Of a stretch of 64,000 nucleotides of DNA, positions 35,112-42,548 are shown one piece after another (position 1 is the first letter of the stretch; every line of letters begins with the position of its first letter). Under the pieces are notes generated by a model. The model was not told the origin of the DNA, made no database searches, and was given only the letters and a program-made list of their open reading frames with translations. This DNA comes from Paenibacillus sp. EZ-K15 (GTDB lineage Bacteria > Bacillota > Bacilli > Paenibacillales > Paenibacillaceae): positions 175,877-239,876 of the forward strand of contig NZ_PDHM01000020.1 in the NCBI RefSeq assembly GCF_002573715.1, written 5' to 3'. Made by a program: the position numbers and the translations under genes.

Positions 35112-36473
35112 TTACTTCACGGTACGGTTGTAATCCTGAATCTTGGTCGTAATTTCTTTCGCTGCGTCGTCCAGTGCCTGCTGCGGTGACTTTTTATTGT
35201 TCAGCACCTCTTCAATCGCCCCTTCCACAATCTGTCTTGCCTCGGGGAATACGCCCATCACAGCGCCCTGGGTCGCTTTAACCAGCTTCGTCTGGTGCAG
35301 CTGATCAATGGCCGTCTGGAATTGCGGGAATTTCTTCAGGTTCTCCTTCACGCTTTCTTCCTCATACGCCTTTGTCGTAATCGGGAAGTACCCGGTATTG
35401 ATATGCCAGTATGCCTGCTCCGATGGAGAGGTCAGGAATTTAATAAACTCCCATGCGGCTTTTTGCTCTGCTTCAGGACGACTGTTCATCATCCACAGGC
35501 TTGCTCCGCCCACGGTAACACCGCCTTCTCCCGCTCCTTCCGGCTTCGGAAGGAAGCCCGTGCCTACTTCAAACTTGCCTTCTGAGCTATCCACAAGTCC
35601 CTTTAAAGCTGCGGTTGAGTCCAGAATCATAGCGACCTGACCGGCCGAGAATGCCTTCTTGGAATCATCGGTTTTACGTCCCAGGTTATTGGCTGCCTTG
35701 GAATCGATCAGATCCTTCCACCAAGTCAGCACCTTTACGCCAGGCTCGGTATTGACCAGTGACTCGGTCGCCAGATCGTCTCGGCCATTGCCGTTGTTCA
35801 CATACTCCGCACCCTGATTGGCAAACAACTGCTCCATAAACCAGCCGTATATAGCAAAATTCGCTCCAACCGCCTTCCCTTTTTTCGATATCGTGTCTGC
35901 CGCGATTTTCAGTTCTTCAAACGTCTTAGGCGGACTTTCCGGATCGAGCCCTGCATCCTTGAACAGGTCTTTATTGTAATACAGTATCGGATTAGAGGAG
36001 TTGAAAGGCATGGAATACAGCTTATCCCCAAATGTATAATACCCGCTGATATTAGGCTCTAGCTGCGATACATCCCACTGATCCGCATCAATGAACTCCT
36101 GCATGGGTGTAATTAGTTTGGAATCGATCATAAACCGGCTGCCGATCTCGTACATCTGGACCACGGATGGTCCCTCGTTTGTGCCCATCGACGCCTTCAG
36201 TTTACTTAACAGGTCATCATAGGTTCCCTGATACACCGCCTCTACCTGCACCTTGTCCTGTGAAGCGTTAAAGTTGGCGACTAATTGATCAACCACCTTG
36301 GTATTAGCTCCTCCCATCGCATGCCAGAACACCACTTTTTGAACACCAACATCGGTCTTTGGTACGGAATCCGTCCCCTTATCAGGCTCCTCACCCATGT
36401 TAATGTTACACGCGCTAAGCAGCAGCATGATCGCAGCTAACACGATACTTACCAACCTCGTTCTTCTTTTCAT
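35112..36473 (-). CDS. Extracellular solute-binding lipoprotein, UgpB-like
   Basis: A 453-residue family 1 binding protein with lipobox LLSAC (Cys22). Features such as VVFWHAMGGAN, MPFNSSNPILYYNKDLF and YFPITTKAYEE resemble UgpB, the sn-glycerol-3-phosphate binder, more than oligosaccharide binders. The ATG at 36473 with GGGGGAG eight bases upstream is clear. It is the last gene of an operon with two permeases; the ATPase is encoded elsewhere. Glycerol-3-phosphate or a glycerophosphodiester is a reasonable but unproven substrate. Confidence 0.88.
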   Translation of the reverse strand: MKRRTRLVSIVLAAIMLLLSACNINMGEEPDKGTDSVPKTDVGVQKVVFWHAMGGANTKVVDQLVANFNASQDKVQVEAVYQGTYDDLLSKLKASMGTNEGPSVVQMYEIGSRFMIDSKLITPMQEFIDADQWDVSQLEPNISGYYTFGDKLYSMPFNSSNPILYYNKDLFKDAGLDPESPPKTFEELKIAADTISKKGKAVGANFAIYGWFMEQLFANQGAEYVNNGNGRDDLATESLVNTEPGVKVLTWWKDLIDSKAANNLGRKTDDSKKAFSAGQVAMILDSTAALKGLVDSSEGKFEVGTGFLPKPEGAGEGGVTVGGASLWMMNSRPEAEQKAAWEFIKFLTSPSEQAYWHINTGYFPITTKAYEEESVKENLKKFPQFQTAIDQLHQTKLVKATQGAVMGVFPEARQIVEGAIEEVLNNKKSPQQALDDAAKEITTKIQDYNRTVK

Positions 36474-36544
36474 CCGCAATTCTCCCCCTTCGTTCGTAAA
36501 ATGCTTCCTATGATAAACCTGCATATGACAGGCCAACCACCGCA

Positions 36545-37369
36545 CTAACCTTTCAACGCACCAGCGGTAATTCCGCGCACCAATTGTTTGACGCCAAAAG
36601 CCAGCAGCACAAAGGAAGGGATCAGCACGATGGTCACGCCGGCCAGAATCAGGTTCCATGACATCACCTCAGCATGCTGCAGCATTGCCACCCCGATCTG
36701 TACGGTTCGCATCGAGGCCTGGTTCGTGATCAAAAGCGGCCACAAGAAGTGATTCCAGTGCGTGAGGAAGGTATACACCGCCAAGGTAGCAATGGAAGAC
36801 CGGGACAACGGCAGCACCATGGACAGAAAACTCCGGATATGACCGCACCCGTCGATTTTGGCCGCATCAAACAGTTCACGCGGAAGCTGCAGAAAAAACT
36901 GGCGCAGCAGAAACACGCCAAAGGCCCCTGCCATAAACGGCACGATCAATCCCTGGTAGCTGTCCATCCAGCCCCAATCCTTAATGGTCAGATAATTCGG
37001 AATAATCGTGACTTCCCAAGGAATCATCATCGTTGACAAGAAGAGTCCGAACAGCAGTGCCTTGCCCTTAAAATTCAGAAATGCAAACGCGTATGCGGCG
37101 AGACTTGATGTAATGACCTGACTGATCATGATGGCCGACGAGACAATAATGCTGTTCAGAATAAAGCGAATAATCGGGAAGCCGGAGATGGCCTCCGTAA
37201 AATTGCCCAGATAGAAGCTCGACGGGAACAGCGGTGGTGGGAAATTAGCTACCTCCTTCTCGGTCATAAAGGCTGAGAACACCGTAAAGATGAGCGGATA
37301 TAACACAATCAAAGACAGGAGGATGAGCAGCAGATAGGTAAACAAGGACGTGAATCCGCGCAAGGTCAT
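36545..37369 (-). CDS. ABC transporter permease, UgpE/MalG type
   Basis: A 274-residue six-helix permease with EAA-type loop (FDAAKIDGCGHIRSF) and a C-terminus AGALKG. Its start ATG overlaps the stop of the preceding permease by four bases (ATGA), so the two are translationally coupled. Pairs with the UgpA-type protein to form the import channel for the UgpB-like binder 72 bases downstream. Confidence 0.9.
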   Translation of the reverse strand: MTLRGFTSLFTYLLLILLSLIVLYPLIFTVFSAFMTEKEVANFPPPLFPSSFYLGNFTEAISGFPIIRFILNSIIVSSAIMISQVITSSLAAYAFAFLNFKGKALLFGLFLSTMMIPWEVTIIPNYLTIKDWGWMDSYQGLIVPFMAGAFGVFLLRQFFLQLPRELFDAAKIDGCGHIRSFLSMVLPLSRSSIATLAVYTFLTHWNHFLWPLLITNQASMRTVQIGVAMLQHAEVMSWNLILAGVTIVLIPSFVLLAFGVKQLVRGITAGALKG

Positions 37370-38298
37370 TGGTAATGCACCTTCTTTTCCAGAACTTTAA
37401 ACTGCAGCAGCGTAAGGAGCAGAATAATCGCAAACAGGATCAGAGCCTGTGCACTGCCGATGCCAAACCGGAAATTGACGAAGGCATCCTGATAAATGGA
37501 GTAAACCATGACATTGGTGGAGTTGATCGGACCTCCCTTGGTCAGAATGTGGATTTGCCCGAATGCTTGAAATGCACCGATAACCGATACAATCAAAGCA
37601 AAGAAAATCGTAGGTGACAGCAGTGGCAGTACGATTTGGATAAAGGTCCGGATCGGCCCGGAACCGTCCATTTTGGCGCTCTCGTATATTTCTTCCGGAA
37701 CTCCCTGCAAACCGCTGGACAGCACAATAAACAGAAACCCCATGTTCATCCAGATCGTCATGATCGAGATCGAGATCAGAGCCCAGGAAGGATCGGTTAA
37801 CCAAGGGATCGGCCCGAGATGAACGAAGCTTAGAAAATAGTTCAGCATGCCCGCCGTAGGATGAAACAACAAAAACCATATAATCGAACCGGTCCCGACG
37901 GAAATGACAATCGGCAATGAGAAAACAAACTGAAACACCTTCATCCCTCGCAGCTTGTTGTGGGTAATGGCGGCAAGAAACAGCGACCATATCAAGGAGG
38001 TGGGCACGGTAAACGAAATAAACATCAGCGTTACGCCAAGATTCTTATAGAATGATCCTGATGATAAAAGCCGAATAAAATTCTCCAACCATACAAATTC
38101 AACAACCTGACCCCGCGGATCCGTTATCGTCATGCTGAGATAAACCGATTTCAGCATCGGGTAGAACAAGAACATCATAAACAAGATGATGGAGGGTGCC
38201 AGAAATCCATAGGCTAAAGCATGCTCACCCCAGAGCCTTTTTCTTATCGCTGCACTTTTAGGTTTCTTGCCGTGTAAAACGCTTTCATTACTAGACAA
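37366..38298 (-). CDS. ABC transporter permease, UgpA/MalF type
   Basis: A 310-residue permease with a hydrophilic N-terminus, six helices and the loop YESAKMDGSGPIRTF. The frame runs on upstream to 38412, but the TTG at 38298 with GGGG eight bases before it is the credible start. First gene of the Ugp-like operon. Upstream lies a terminator-like hairpin (38372-38420) that may attenuate the operon, and a divergent TetR gene. Confidence 0.88.
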   Translation of the reverse strand: MSSNESVLHGKKPKSAAIRKRLWGEHALAYGFLAPSIILFMMFLFYPMLKSVYLSMTITDPRGQVVEFVWLENFIRLLSSGSFYKNLGVTLMFISFTVPTSLIWSLFLAAITHNKLRGMKVFQFVFSLPIVISVGTGSIIWFLLFHPTAGMLNYFLSFVHLGPIPWLTDPSWALISISIMTIWMNMGFLFIVLSSGLQGVPEEIYESAKMDGSGPIRTFIQIVLPLLSPTIFFALIVSVIGAFQAFGQIHILTKGGPINSTNVMVYSIYQDAFVNFRFGIGSAQALILFAIILLLTLLQFKVLEKKVHYQ

Positions 38299-38371
38299 CC
38301 GACATTCCCCTTTCTTCGAAAATTTCTCTCTGCCATTCGAAAAGACGCAAGGATCGGTAAAAAAAGAGAAC

Positions 38372-38420
38372 AAAAAAACACATAAACTGCATGCCGAAAA
38401 ACAGACAAGCAATTTATGTG
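38372..38420 (-). terminator. Leader terminator (attenuator candidate) of the Ugp-like operon
   Basis: Minus strand: CACATAAATTGC pairs with GCAGTTTATGTG (12 bp, one G-T or mismatch) and is followed by TTTTTTTG. It lies about 75 bases before the first gene and no gene precedes it on that strand, so its likely purpose is attenuation. Confidence 0.5.
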
Positions 38421-38528
38421 ATTCTCCTCTTCTCCATCACATATGCAGCATGCTCTAAACAATCCTCCCTTCATAATTATCAATAACATTGAAAATTTAG
38501 AACATTCCATGTCTTGATATTTCGAGGC

Positions 38529-38571
38529 TTGACAATACCTGGAAATGACTATACTCTTGAGTAAACACTCA
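38529..38571 (+). promoter_or_regulatory. TetR gene promoter with operator
   Basis: TTGACA (38529-38534), 17 bases, TACTCT (38552-38557), directly followed by the palindrome TGAGTAAACACTCA (38558-38571). The same 14 bases, as the complement, recur before the HXXEE gene. Confidence 0.7.
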
Positions 38572-38616
38572 GTATATGAGGTTCGTCATTCAATCAAAAA
38601 AGGAAGCCATCTGCCT

Positions 38617-39219
38617 ATGCCTTCAACAAACAATCGAAATGCCAAAAAGGAACGGATATTGAACGCCGCTCTGAAGCTGTTCTCGCAGCAGGGATTTCAT
38701 GCGACGACAACCAAAGAGATTGCCGCCGAAAGCGGCGTTGCCGAAGGGCTGATCTTCTACCACTTCGGAGATAAGCGGAAGCTGCTGCTCTACCTTGTGA
38801 ACAATTTTTCCTTTGTTACGCAGCTTCAAGAGGAAGCCGGTGAACTGTCGAAGCTTCCTGCCGAGGAGGCCCTGTTTCAATACGGGTTGGCGTATCTTGG
38901 GTTCCTCAGGACGAACATGGATTATCTAATGCTCATTTGGTCACCAGAACTCATAAGGGATGCCGAGGTATCGAGTGAGGTGTCGCGGCTGATCGAAGGT
39001 TTTGGGACAGCAGGCAGCAGCATACTCAAACAGGCGGCGAGACCAAAGCATCCATCAGAACATACGGTTCAGGTTGCGATGATGATGATGACCTCCTCCA
39101 TTCTGGTCTATTGCATGCTCCATTCCCGTTTCGAACAGGAAGCGCTCCCACTCGGAGACGAATCCTATATTCGCGAGCTCGTCCGGCTGCTGATGCGTGG
39201 TTTTAATGAAGAATCCTAA
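38617..39219 (+). CDS. TetR-family transcriptional repressor
   Basis: A 200-residue TetR regulator: N-terminal helix-turn-helix (about 10-55, TTKEIAAESGVAEGLIFYHFGDK in part) and a helical ligand-binding domain. The ATG at 38617 has AGGAAG ten bases upstream. It should repress itself and the following HXXEE gene through the shared operator TGAGTN4ACTCA-like sites. Whether it also controls the divergent Ugp-like operon is open. Confidence 0.88.
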   Translation: MPSTNNRNAKKERILNAALKLFSQQGFHATTTKEIAAESGVAEGLIFYHFGDKRKLLLYLVNNFSFVTQLQEEAGELSKLPAEEALFQYGLAYLGFLRTNMDYLMLIWSPELIRDAEVSSEVSRLIEGFGTAGSSILKQAARPKHPSEHTVQVAMMMMTSSILVYCMLHSRFEQEALPLGDESYIRELVRLLMRGFNEES

Positions 39220-39255
39220 GTCGACGATGTCCATCCCAGTAAGGATAGAAAAGAA

Positions 39256-39304
39256 AAGCTGATAGCAGAACAGAAGCACCCTACACTGCATCAGCTTCTT
39301 TTAT
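39256..39304 (+). terminator. Terminator between the TetR and HXXEE genes
   Basis: AAGCTGAT pairs with ATCAGCTT across a 26-base loop, followed by CTTTTAT. Moderate strength. Confidence 0.45.
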
Positions 39305-39314
39305 CCGCTAAATT

Positions 39315-39346
39315 TGAGTGTTTACTCAATTTTGAAGTGTCACTCA
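39315..39346 (+). promoter_or_regulatory. TetR operators upstream of the HXXEE gene
   Basis: TGAGTGTTTACTCA (39315-39328) is the exact complement of the TetR promoter operator. A second, degenerate copy TGAAGTGTCACTCA follows at 39333-39346. Confidence 0.65.
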
Positions 39347-39377
39347 ATATATCATATTGAAGGGAGAAATGAGGATC

Positions 39378-39938
39378 ATGCTGTCATTCATGTCAGATTG
39401 GAGCTTCGTCATGATGTTGTGGCTGCTGCCGGTTGTATTTTTCATTCACGATGGAGAAGAGATTGCCACGATGGAATGGTGGCTCAGGAAGTACAAGAAT
39501 AACCCTGTGCTATCCAAAATCTCGCCTGTCTCCACTCCGTGGGATAAAAATATCACCCTGCAATTTACATTTGCCGTCCTGCTGATCGGCTTCATTCTCA
39601 CCAGCGTAACGGCCCTTACGGCTCTTAACTTCGAGATCGGCAGCCCATTCAACGCGCTGTTCGCGGGCTTTGTCACGGTGTTCCTGCTGGATGGCGTGAA
39701 ACATGTGGGAGTCTCGATCGCTCTGTGGGCATACACCCCGGGTGTCATTACAGCCGCCATCCTTGAAATTCCTTACGGGATTTATGCGCTCTATCGCCTC
39801 TTTCACGCAGACATCATAAATATAGCTTCATTCGCCCTCGGAACCATCATCGCCCTGCCGATCACCCTGCTGCTGGTATGGACCGGTCTGACGCTAGGAA
39901 AACGGATTGCCCCCTTCCGCCACGACATGGACATATAG
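39378..39938 (+). CDS. HXXEE-domain membrane protein
   Basis: A 186-residue membrane protein with the motif HDGEE (FFIHDGEEIATMEWW, about residues 22-36) that names the family, and about five hydrophobic segments. The ATG at 39378 has GGGAG 11 bases upstream; ATG at 39369 is closer to the site and an alternative. It is under the same operator as the TetR gene. Function of the family is unknown; regulation by TetR suggests an inducible stress or membrane role. Confidence 0.82.
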   Translation: MLSFMSDWSFVMMLWLLPVVFFIHDGEEIATMEWWLRKYKNNPVLSKISPVSTPWDKNITLQFTFAVLLIGFILTSVTALTALNFEIGSPFNALFAGFVTVFLLDGVKHVGVSIALWAYTPGVITAAILEIPYGIYALYRLFHADIINIASFALGTIIALPITLLLVWTGLTLGKRIAPFRHDMDI

Positions 39939-39974
39939 GGCATCGTTTTCTGATTTTATAGATAAATATTCAAA

Positions 39975-39997
39975 AAATATTGACCACTGGTATATTT
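39975..39997 (+). promoter_or_regulatory. Palindrome in the promoter region of the peptide-receptor gene
   Basis: AAATAT and ATATTT (six bases each) and CCA/TGG form an interrupted palindrome around a central C, 69 bases before the receptor start; it contains TTGACC, a possible -35. A candidate operator for the receptor itself. Confidence 0.4.
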
Positions 39998-40065
39998 ATA
40001 CATTAAATTACTTAGTATAAATAAATCATTTAGAAAATACTGGATTTGGATCTGGGGGGGTCTCA

Positions 40066-41469
40066 TTGGAACCTACAGACAGAACAATTAGTTCAGAATT
40101 GTTACGATATTTAAGGCAAGAGAATGTTACGATCTCATTCTTTGCAGATAAATCGGGGATCAACTCGGGGACTCTTAGCAGAATCATAAATGGGCAACAA
40201 TCTATTTCCGTATCTAGTCTTGATTTAGTAACCAAGGCGATGAATCTTGAGGAAGGATCTTTATATTCTTTATACGCTAATGAAACTTGTATGTTATCTT
40301 CTCTCGATTGGAGACGGCTTGGACCTTTCATCAAACGGTGTGCTGAACTCAAGAAATTACAAATTATTGATCAAGTAGTTAGTTTGATGATGGATAGTCT
40401 CAGCTATGCAGCTGTGCTTTTTGAATGTGCGGAAAATTTATATATAGCAGGTTATAAAGATGCCGCAGTGATTATATACAAAAAAGTGGCTGAAAGTGAA
40501 AGATATCAGCATGCAGAGAGGTTAGCCTTATGCCAATACAGAATATTTACTTGCTCTCTAAATAAGAATCAAGAGCACAATTTGGAGTGTGCTTTACAAC
40601 TTGAATCGTATGTATCACGTCTTGGTGAATCTGAGCAATTAGACGCATTAAAGGATCTCTCGAATATTTTTTTATCCTTACGAAAATGGACTAAAGCAAA
40701 ATACTATGCACAATTGATGGGTCGCATCTCTAAAAATCTTTACGATCGAAAAATAAATCGAAATAAACAGGGAAAAAAATCTGTAGTGCCGGCAAAACCA
40801 CTGTTTGGTTATATTTTATATTCCAACTTAATGTTGGGCGCAATCGCTGCTGAAAACGCTGATTATGATCAAGCCCTATATTACGTTTCCTGTTATGAAG
40901 ATCTTAGCTGGGTTATAGAAACAGATGAGGTATCGGAGCAAACCAAAAAACAATTCCAGGAGTGGGCAATAGGAAACAAGTATCTCTACCGGTTAATGTC
41001 CGGGAATACTGATGTATTGGAAGAGTACGTAGATTATGTTTCTGTTCGTAAAAATGAGGTGTTGATGGCGCTATTTAAGATCGTTCAAGCCGCAAATTTC
41101 TATAGGTATGATATCGATAATTATCTCGAGCGCTTTAAGGATTTTATATCAGATCAACTGGAACGAAGTGAAACCGTTGGTAGCTATACGGCTCATTTCT
41201 TTGATGATCGTTTTGCAAATTTTTTGACCGATGTAGGTTTATATTATTTAAGCAGAAATAATATCCATAATGGCGTTCGATATATATTGGATAGTTTGGC
41301 AGTTTCATATAAAATCAATAATGCCGCGAATATCGTGAGGTGCTGCAGCACGATCGAGAAAATTCGATCTAAAATAGATCATTCAGATCTCCAAAAATAC
41401 GCTGCAATTATGAAGGAGGTTTACGATCAAGATGAAGAAAACAATGGTGTTGCTATCTTTAATTGCTAG
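40066..41469 (+). CDS. Peptide-sensing regulator, XRE domain plus helical repeats (AimR/RRNPP-like)
   Basis: A 467-residue protein: N-terminal XRE helix-turn-helix (about 12-62, ISFFADKSGINSGTLSRIIN) and a long all-helical C-terminal region with TPR-like repeats (about 100-460). This matches RRNPP peptide receptors, most closely the AimR-like (Alo) group described in Paenibacillus. The start is a TTG at 40066 after a run of G. A 49-codon exported peptide gene overlaps its 3' end by 38 bases in another frame, the layout typical of receptor and pheromone pairs. The gene is clearly more AT-rich than its neighbours, a sign of transfer. Targets of regulation are not visible. Confidence 0.8.
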   Translation: MEPTDRTISSELLRYLRQENVTISFFADKSGINSGTLSRIINGQQSISVSSLDLVTKAMNLEEGSLYSLYANETCMLSSLDWRRLGPFIKRCAELKKLQIIDQVVSLMMDSLSYAAVLFECAENLYIAGYKDAAVIIYKKVAESERYQHAERLALCQYRIFTCSLNKNQEHNLECALQLESYVSRLGESEQLDALKDLSNIFLSLRKWTKAKYYAQLMGRISKNLYDRKINRNKQGKKSVVPAKPLFGYILYSNLMLGAIAAENADYDQALYYVSCYEDLSWVIETDEVSEQTKKQFQEWAIGNKYLYRLMSGNTDVLEEYVDYVSVRKNEVLMALFKIVQAANFYRYDIDNYLERFKDFISDQLERSETVGSYTAHFFDDRFANFLTDVGLYYLSRNNIHNGVRYILDSLAVSYKINNAANIVRCCSTIEKIRSKIDHSDLQKYAAIMKEVYDQDEENNGVAIFNC

Positions 41470-41581
41470 TCTAGTGATTTTTGTATTACCAAGCGGTATA
41501 AGTTCAGCGAATGAAGCAAGTTTGATAATAAAGAAGCCTTATACTGCTGCAAGCCCTCAACATGGTGAAGGCGGATGGTGA
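41432..41581 (+). CDS. Exported pro-peptide, candidate quorum-sensing signal of the overlapping receptor
   Basis: A 49-residue precursor: MKKTMVLLSLIAS and further hydrophobic residues to about 22, small residues ISSA (possible signal cleavage after Ala26), then a tail ending TAASPQHGEGGW. AAGGAGGT lies 11-12 bases before the ATG, inside the receptor gene. Size, signal sequence, overlap and C-terminal tail match Phr/AimP/AloP-type precursors whose mature peptide, usually 5-10 residues, comes from the C-terminus and is re-imported to bind the receptor. Candidate mature form: within SPQHGEGGW (inference). The gene is too short for ordinary gene calling. Confidence 0.75.
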   Translation: MKKTMVLLSLIASLVIFVLPSGISSANEASLIIKKPYTAASPQHGEGGW

Positions 41582-41693
41582 TCATCATCCTATAAGGGTG
41601 GTTATGGGGTTTTACTTGTAACAAAAAAGTTTTCTGGGAAAAGAGAAACTGATCGCCGTTTGTGAGACAGGGATCAAAACACCCTTCAAGTTT

Positions 41694-41742
41694 AAACAAC
41701 CAGTTGCCGGAAATGAACCGGCGACTGGTTGTTTAGTTTTGT
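41694..41742 (+). terminator. Terminator of the receptor-peptide operon
   Basis: AAACAACCAGT pairs with ACTGGTTGTTT and GCCGG with CCGGC inside, with one unpaired base per arm, followed by AGTTTTGTT. Confidence 0.8.
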
Positions 41743-41981
41743 TACCCTTGCGGGACATACTCATGGTAATGCCTTTTCCGTTTACAGCTTCTTGATAGAC
41801 CTGAAATGTATCCAGTACGAACGAAGTGTCTTGCTTGTCAGCTAAACTGTATGCCTCAATCTCTCCGTTTATATGCTCCAATTTTGTAGCAACGCACAGA
41901 TTCCTCAAAAAATTCATTGGCTGAGTCTGATTCCTTAAAAGGCTTCGTTTCCTCTACCTATTTTTCAATTTGTAGTTTCAT
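41735..41981 (-). pseudogene. Degenerate unidentified small gene
   Basis: An ATG at 41981 follows GGAGG on the minus strand, but codon 8 is an amber stop. The reading continues VEETKPFKESDSANEF, needs a frameshift in a run of six T near 41910, then reads LCVATKLEHINGEIEAYSLA and on to FQVYQEAVNGKGITM. I do not recognise the protein. Its start signals look real while its frame is broken twice. Confidence 0.3.
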
Positions 41982-42041
41982 AAATATTACCTCCATACAT
42001 ACGCGCTTTGTGACATTTGACTTTTCTTTCCTTCTGCCATA

Positions 42042-42076
42042 TAGTTCAGTAATAAAACTATTTCACACGTGAACTA
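42042..42076 (+). promoter_or_regulatory. Inverted repeat upstream of the MarR gene
   Basis: TAGTTCA (42042-42048) and TGAACTA (42070-42076) form a perfect 7-bp inverted repeat 20 bases before the MarR start; likely autoregulatory operator. Confidence 0.5.
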
Positions 42077-42095
42077 TTTGAGAGGAGAACTACCA

Positions 42096-42548
42096 TTGAA
42101 CGACAAGGCAAAGCAGTGGATCGACCGGTATGTCGATGTCTATCTGCTGGTATCCCGGCGGATCAATGCCCAGATTCGAGAGCAGCTCGGCGAGGATCTG
42201 ACAAGTGACCAGTTTCAAGTGGTGCGCTTGATCAACGGCACGGATCACTGTACTTCATCCTATCTCGCAGAAGCTCTCGCGGTTGGCAAAAGCTCGGTTA
42301 CGGCTATCGTCAATCGCCTCGTGGATGCCGGTTTTATCGACAGAACCCGGGACAAAGCAGATCGCAGACTAGTTTATCTGACTTTAACGGAATACGGACG
42401 TACGATTTTTGAATCTGCCCAGGAACAGATGAGGGAAATCGTTTCCCCTTACCTGGAGCATTTTGAAGAAAAAGATATCGAAATGTTTATCTCGATGTTC
42501 GAGAAGCTGGGGCAATTGATGCTTGAATCAGGGGGGAGAAAGAATTGA
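42096..42548 (+). CDS. MarR-family transcriptional regulator
   Basis: A 150-residue MarR regulator with the winged helix (about 50-110: SYLAEALAVGKSSVTAIVNRL and DRRLVYLTLTEYGR). The start is a TTG at 42096, eight bases after AGGAG. Its stop overlaps the TTG start of the MMPL exporter gene (TTGA), so the two form one operon and it is the probable repressor of the exporter. Confidence 0.9.
   Translation: MNDKAKQWIDRYVDVYLLVSRRINAQIREQLGEDLTSDQFQVVRLINGTDHCTSSYLAEALAVGKSSVTAIVNRLVDAGFIDRTRDKADRRLVYLTLTEYGRTIFESAQEQMREIVSPYLEHFEEKDIEMFISMFEKLGQLMLESGGRKN

Larger units (their letters stand above)
38299..38616. other. Divergent intergenic region of the Ugp-like operon and the TetR gene
   Basis: 318 bases. 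Holds, from left, a leader hairpin with T tract (minus strand), a stretch with a GGGAGG site and short frames of doubtful value, and the TetR promoter and operator at 38529-38571. Confidence 0.55.
41582..42095. other. Intergenic region after the signalling pair
   Basis: 514 bases: a leader of about 110 bases, the strong terminator at 41694-41742, a degenerate minus-strand reading frame (41735-41981), and the MarR operator at 42042-42076. Confidence 0.55.

Noticed and set aside
38244..38510. Minus-strand frame of 88 codons with a GGGAGG site near its start
   Set aside because: It overlaps the UgpA start and the leader hairpin and has no recognisable protein; at most a leader peptide.
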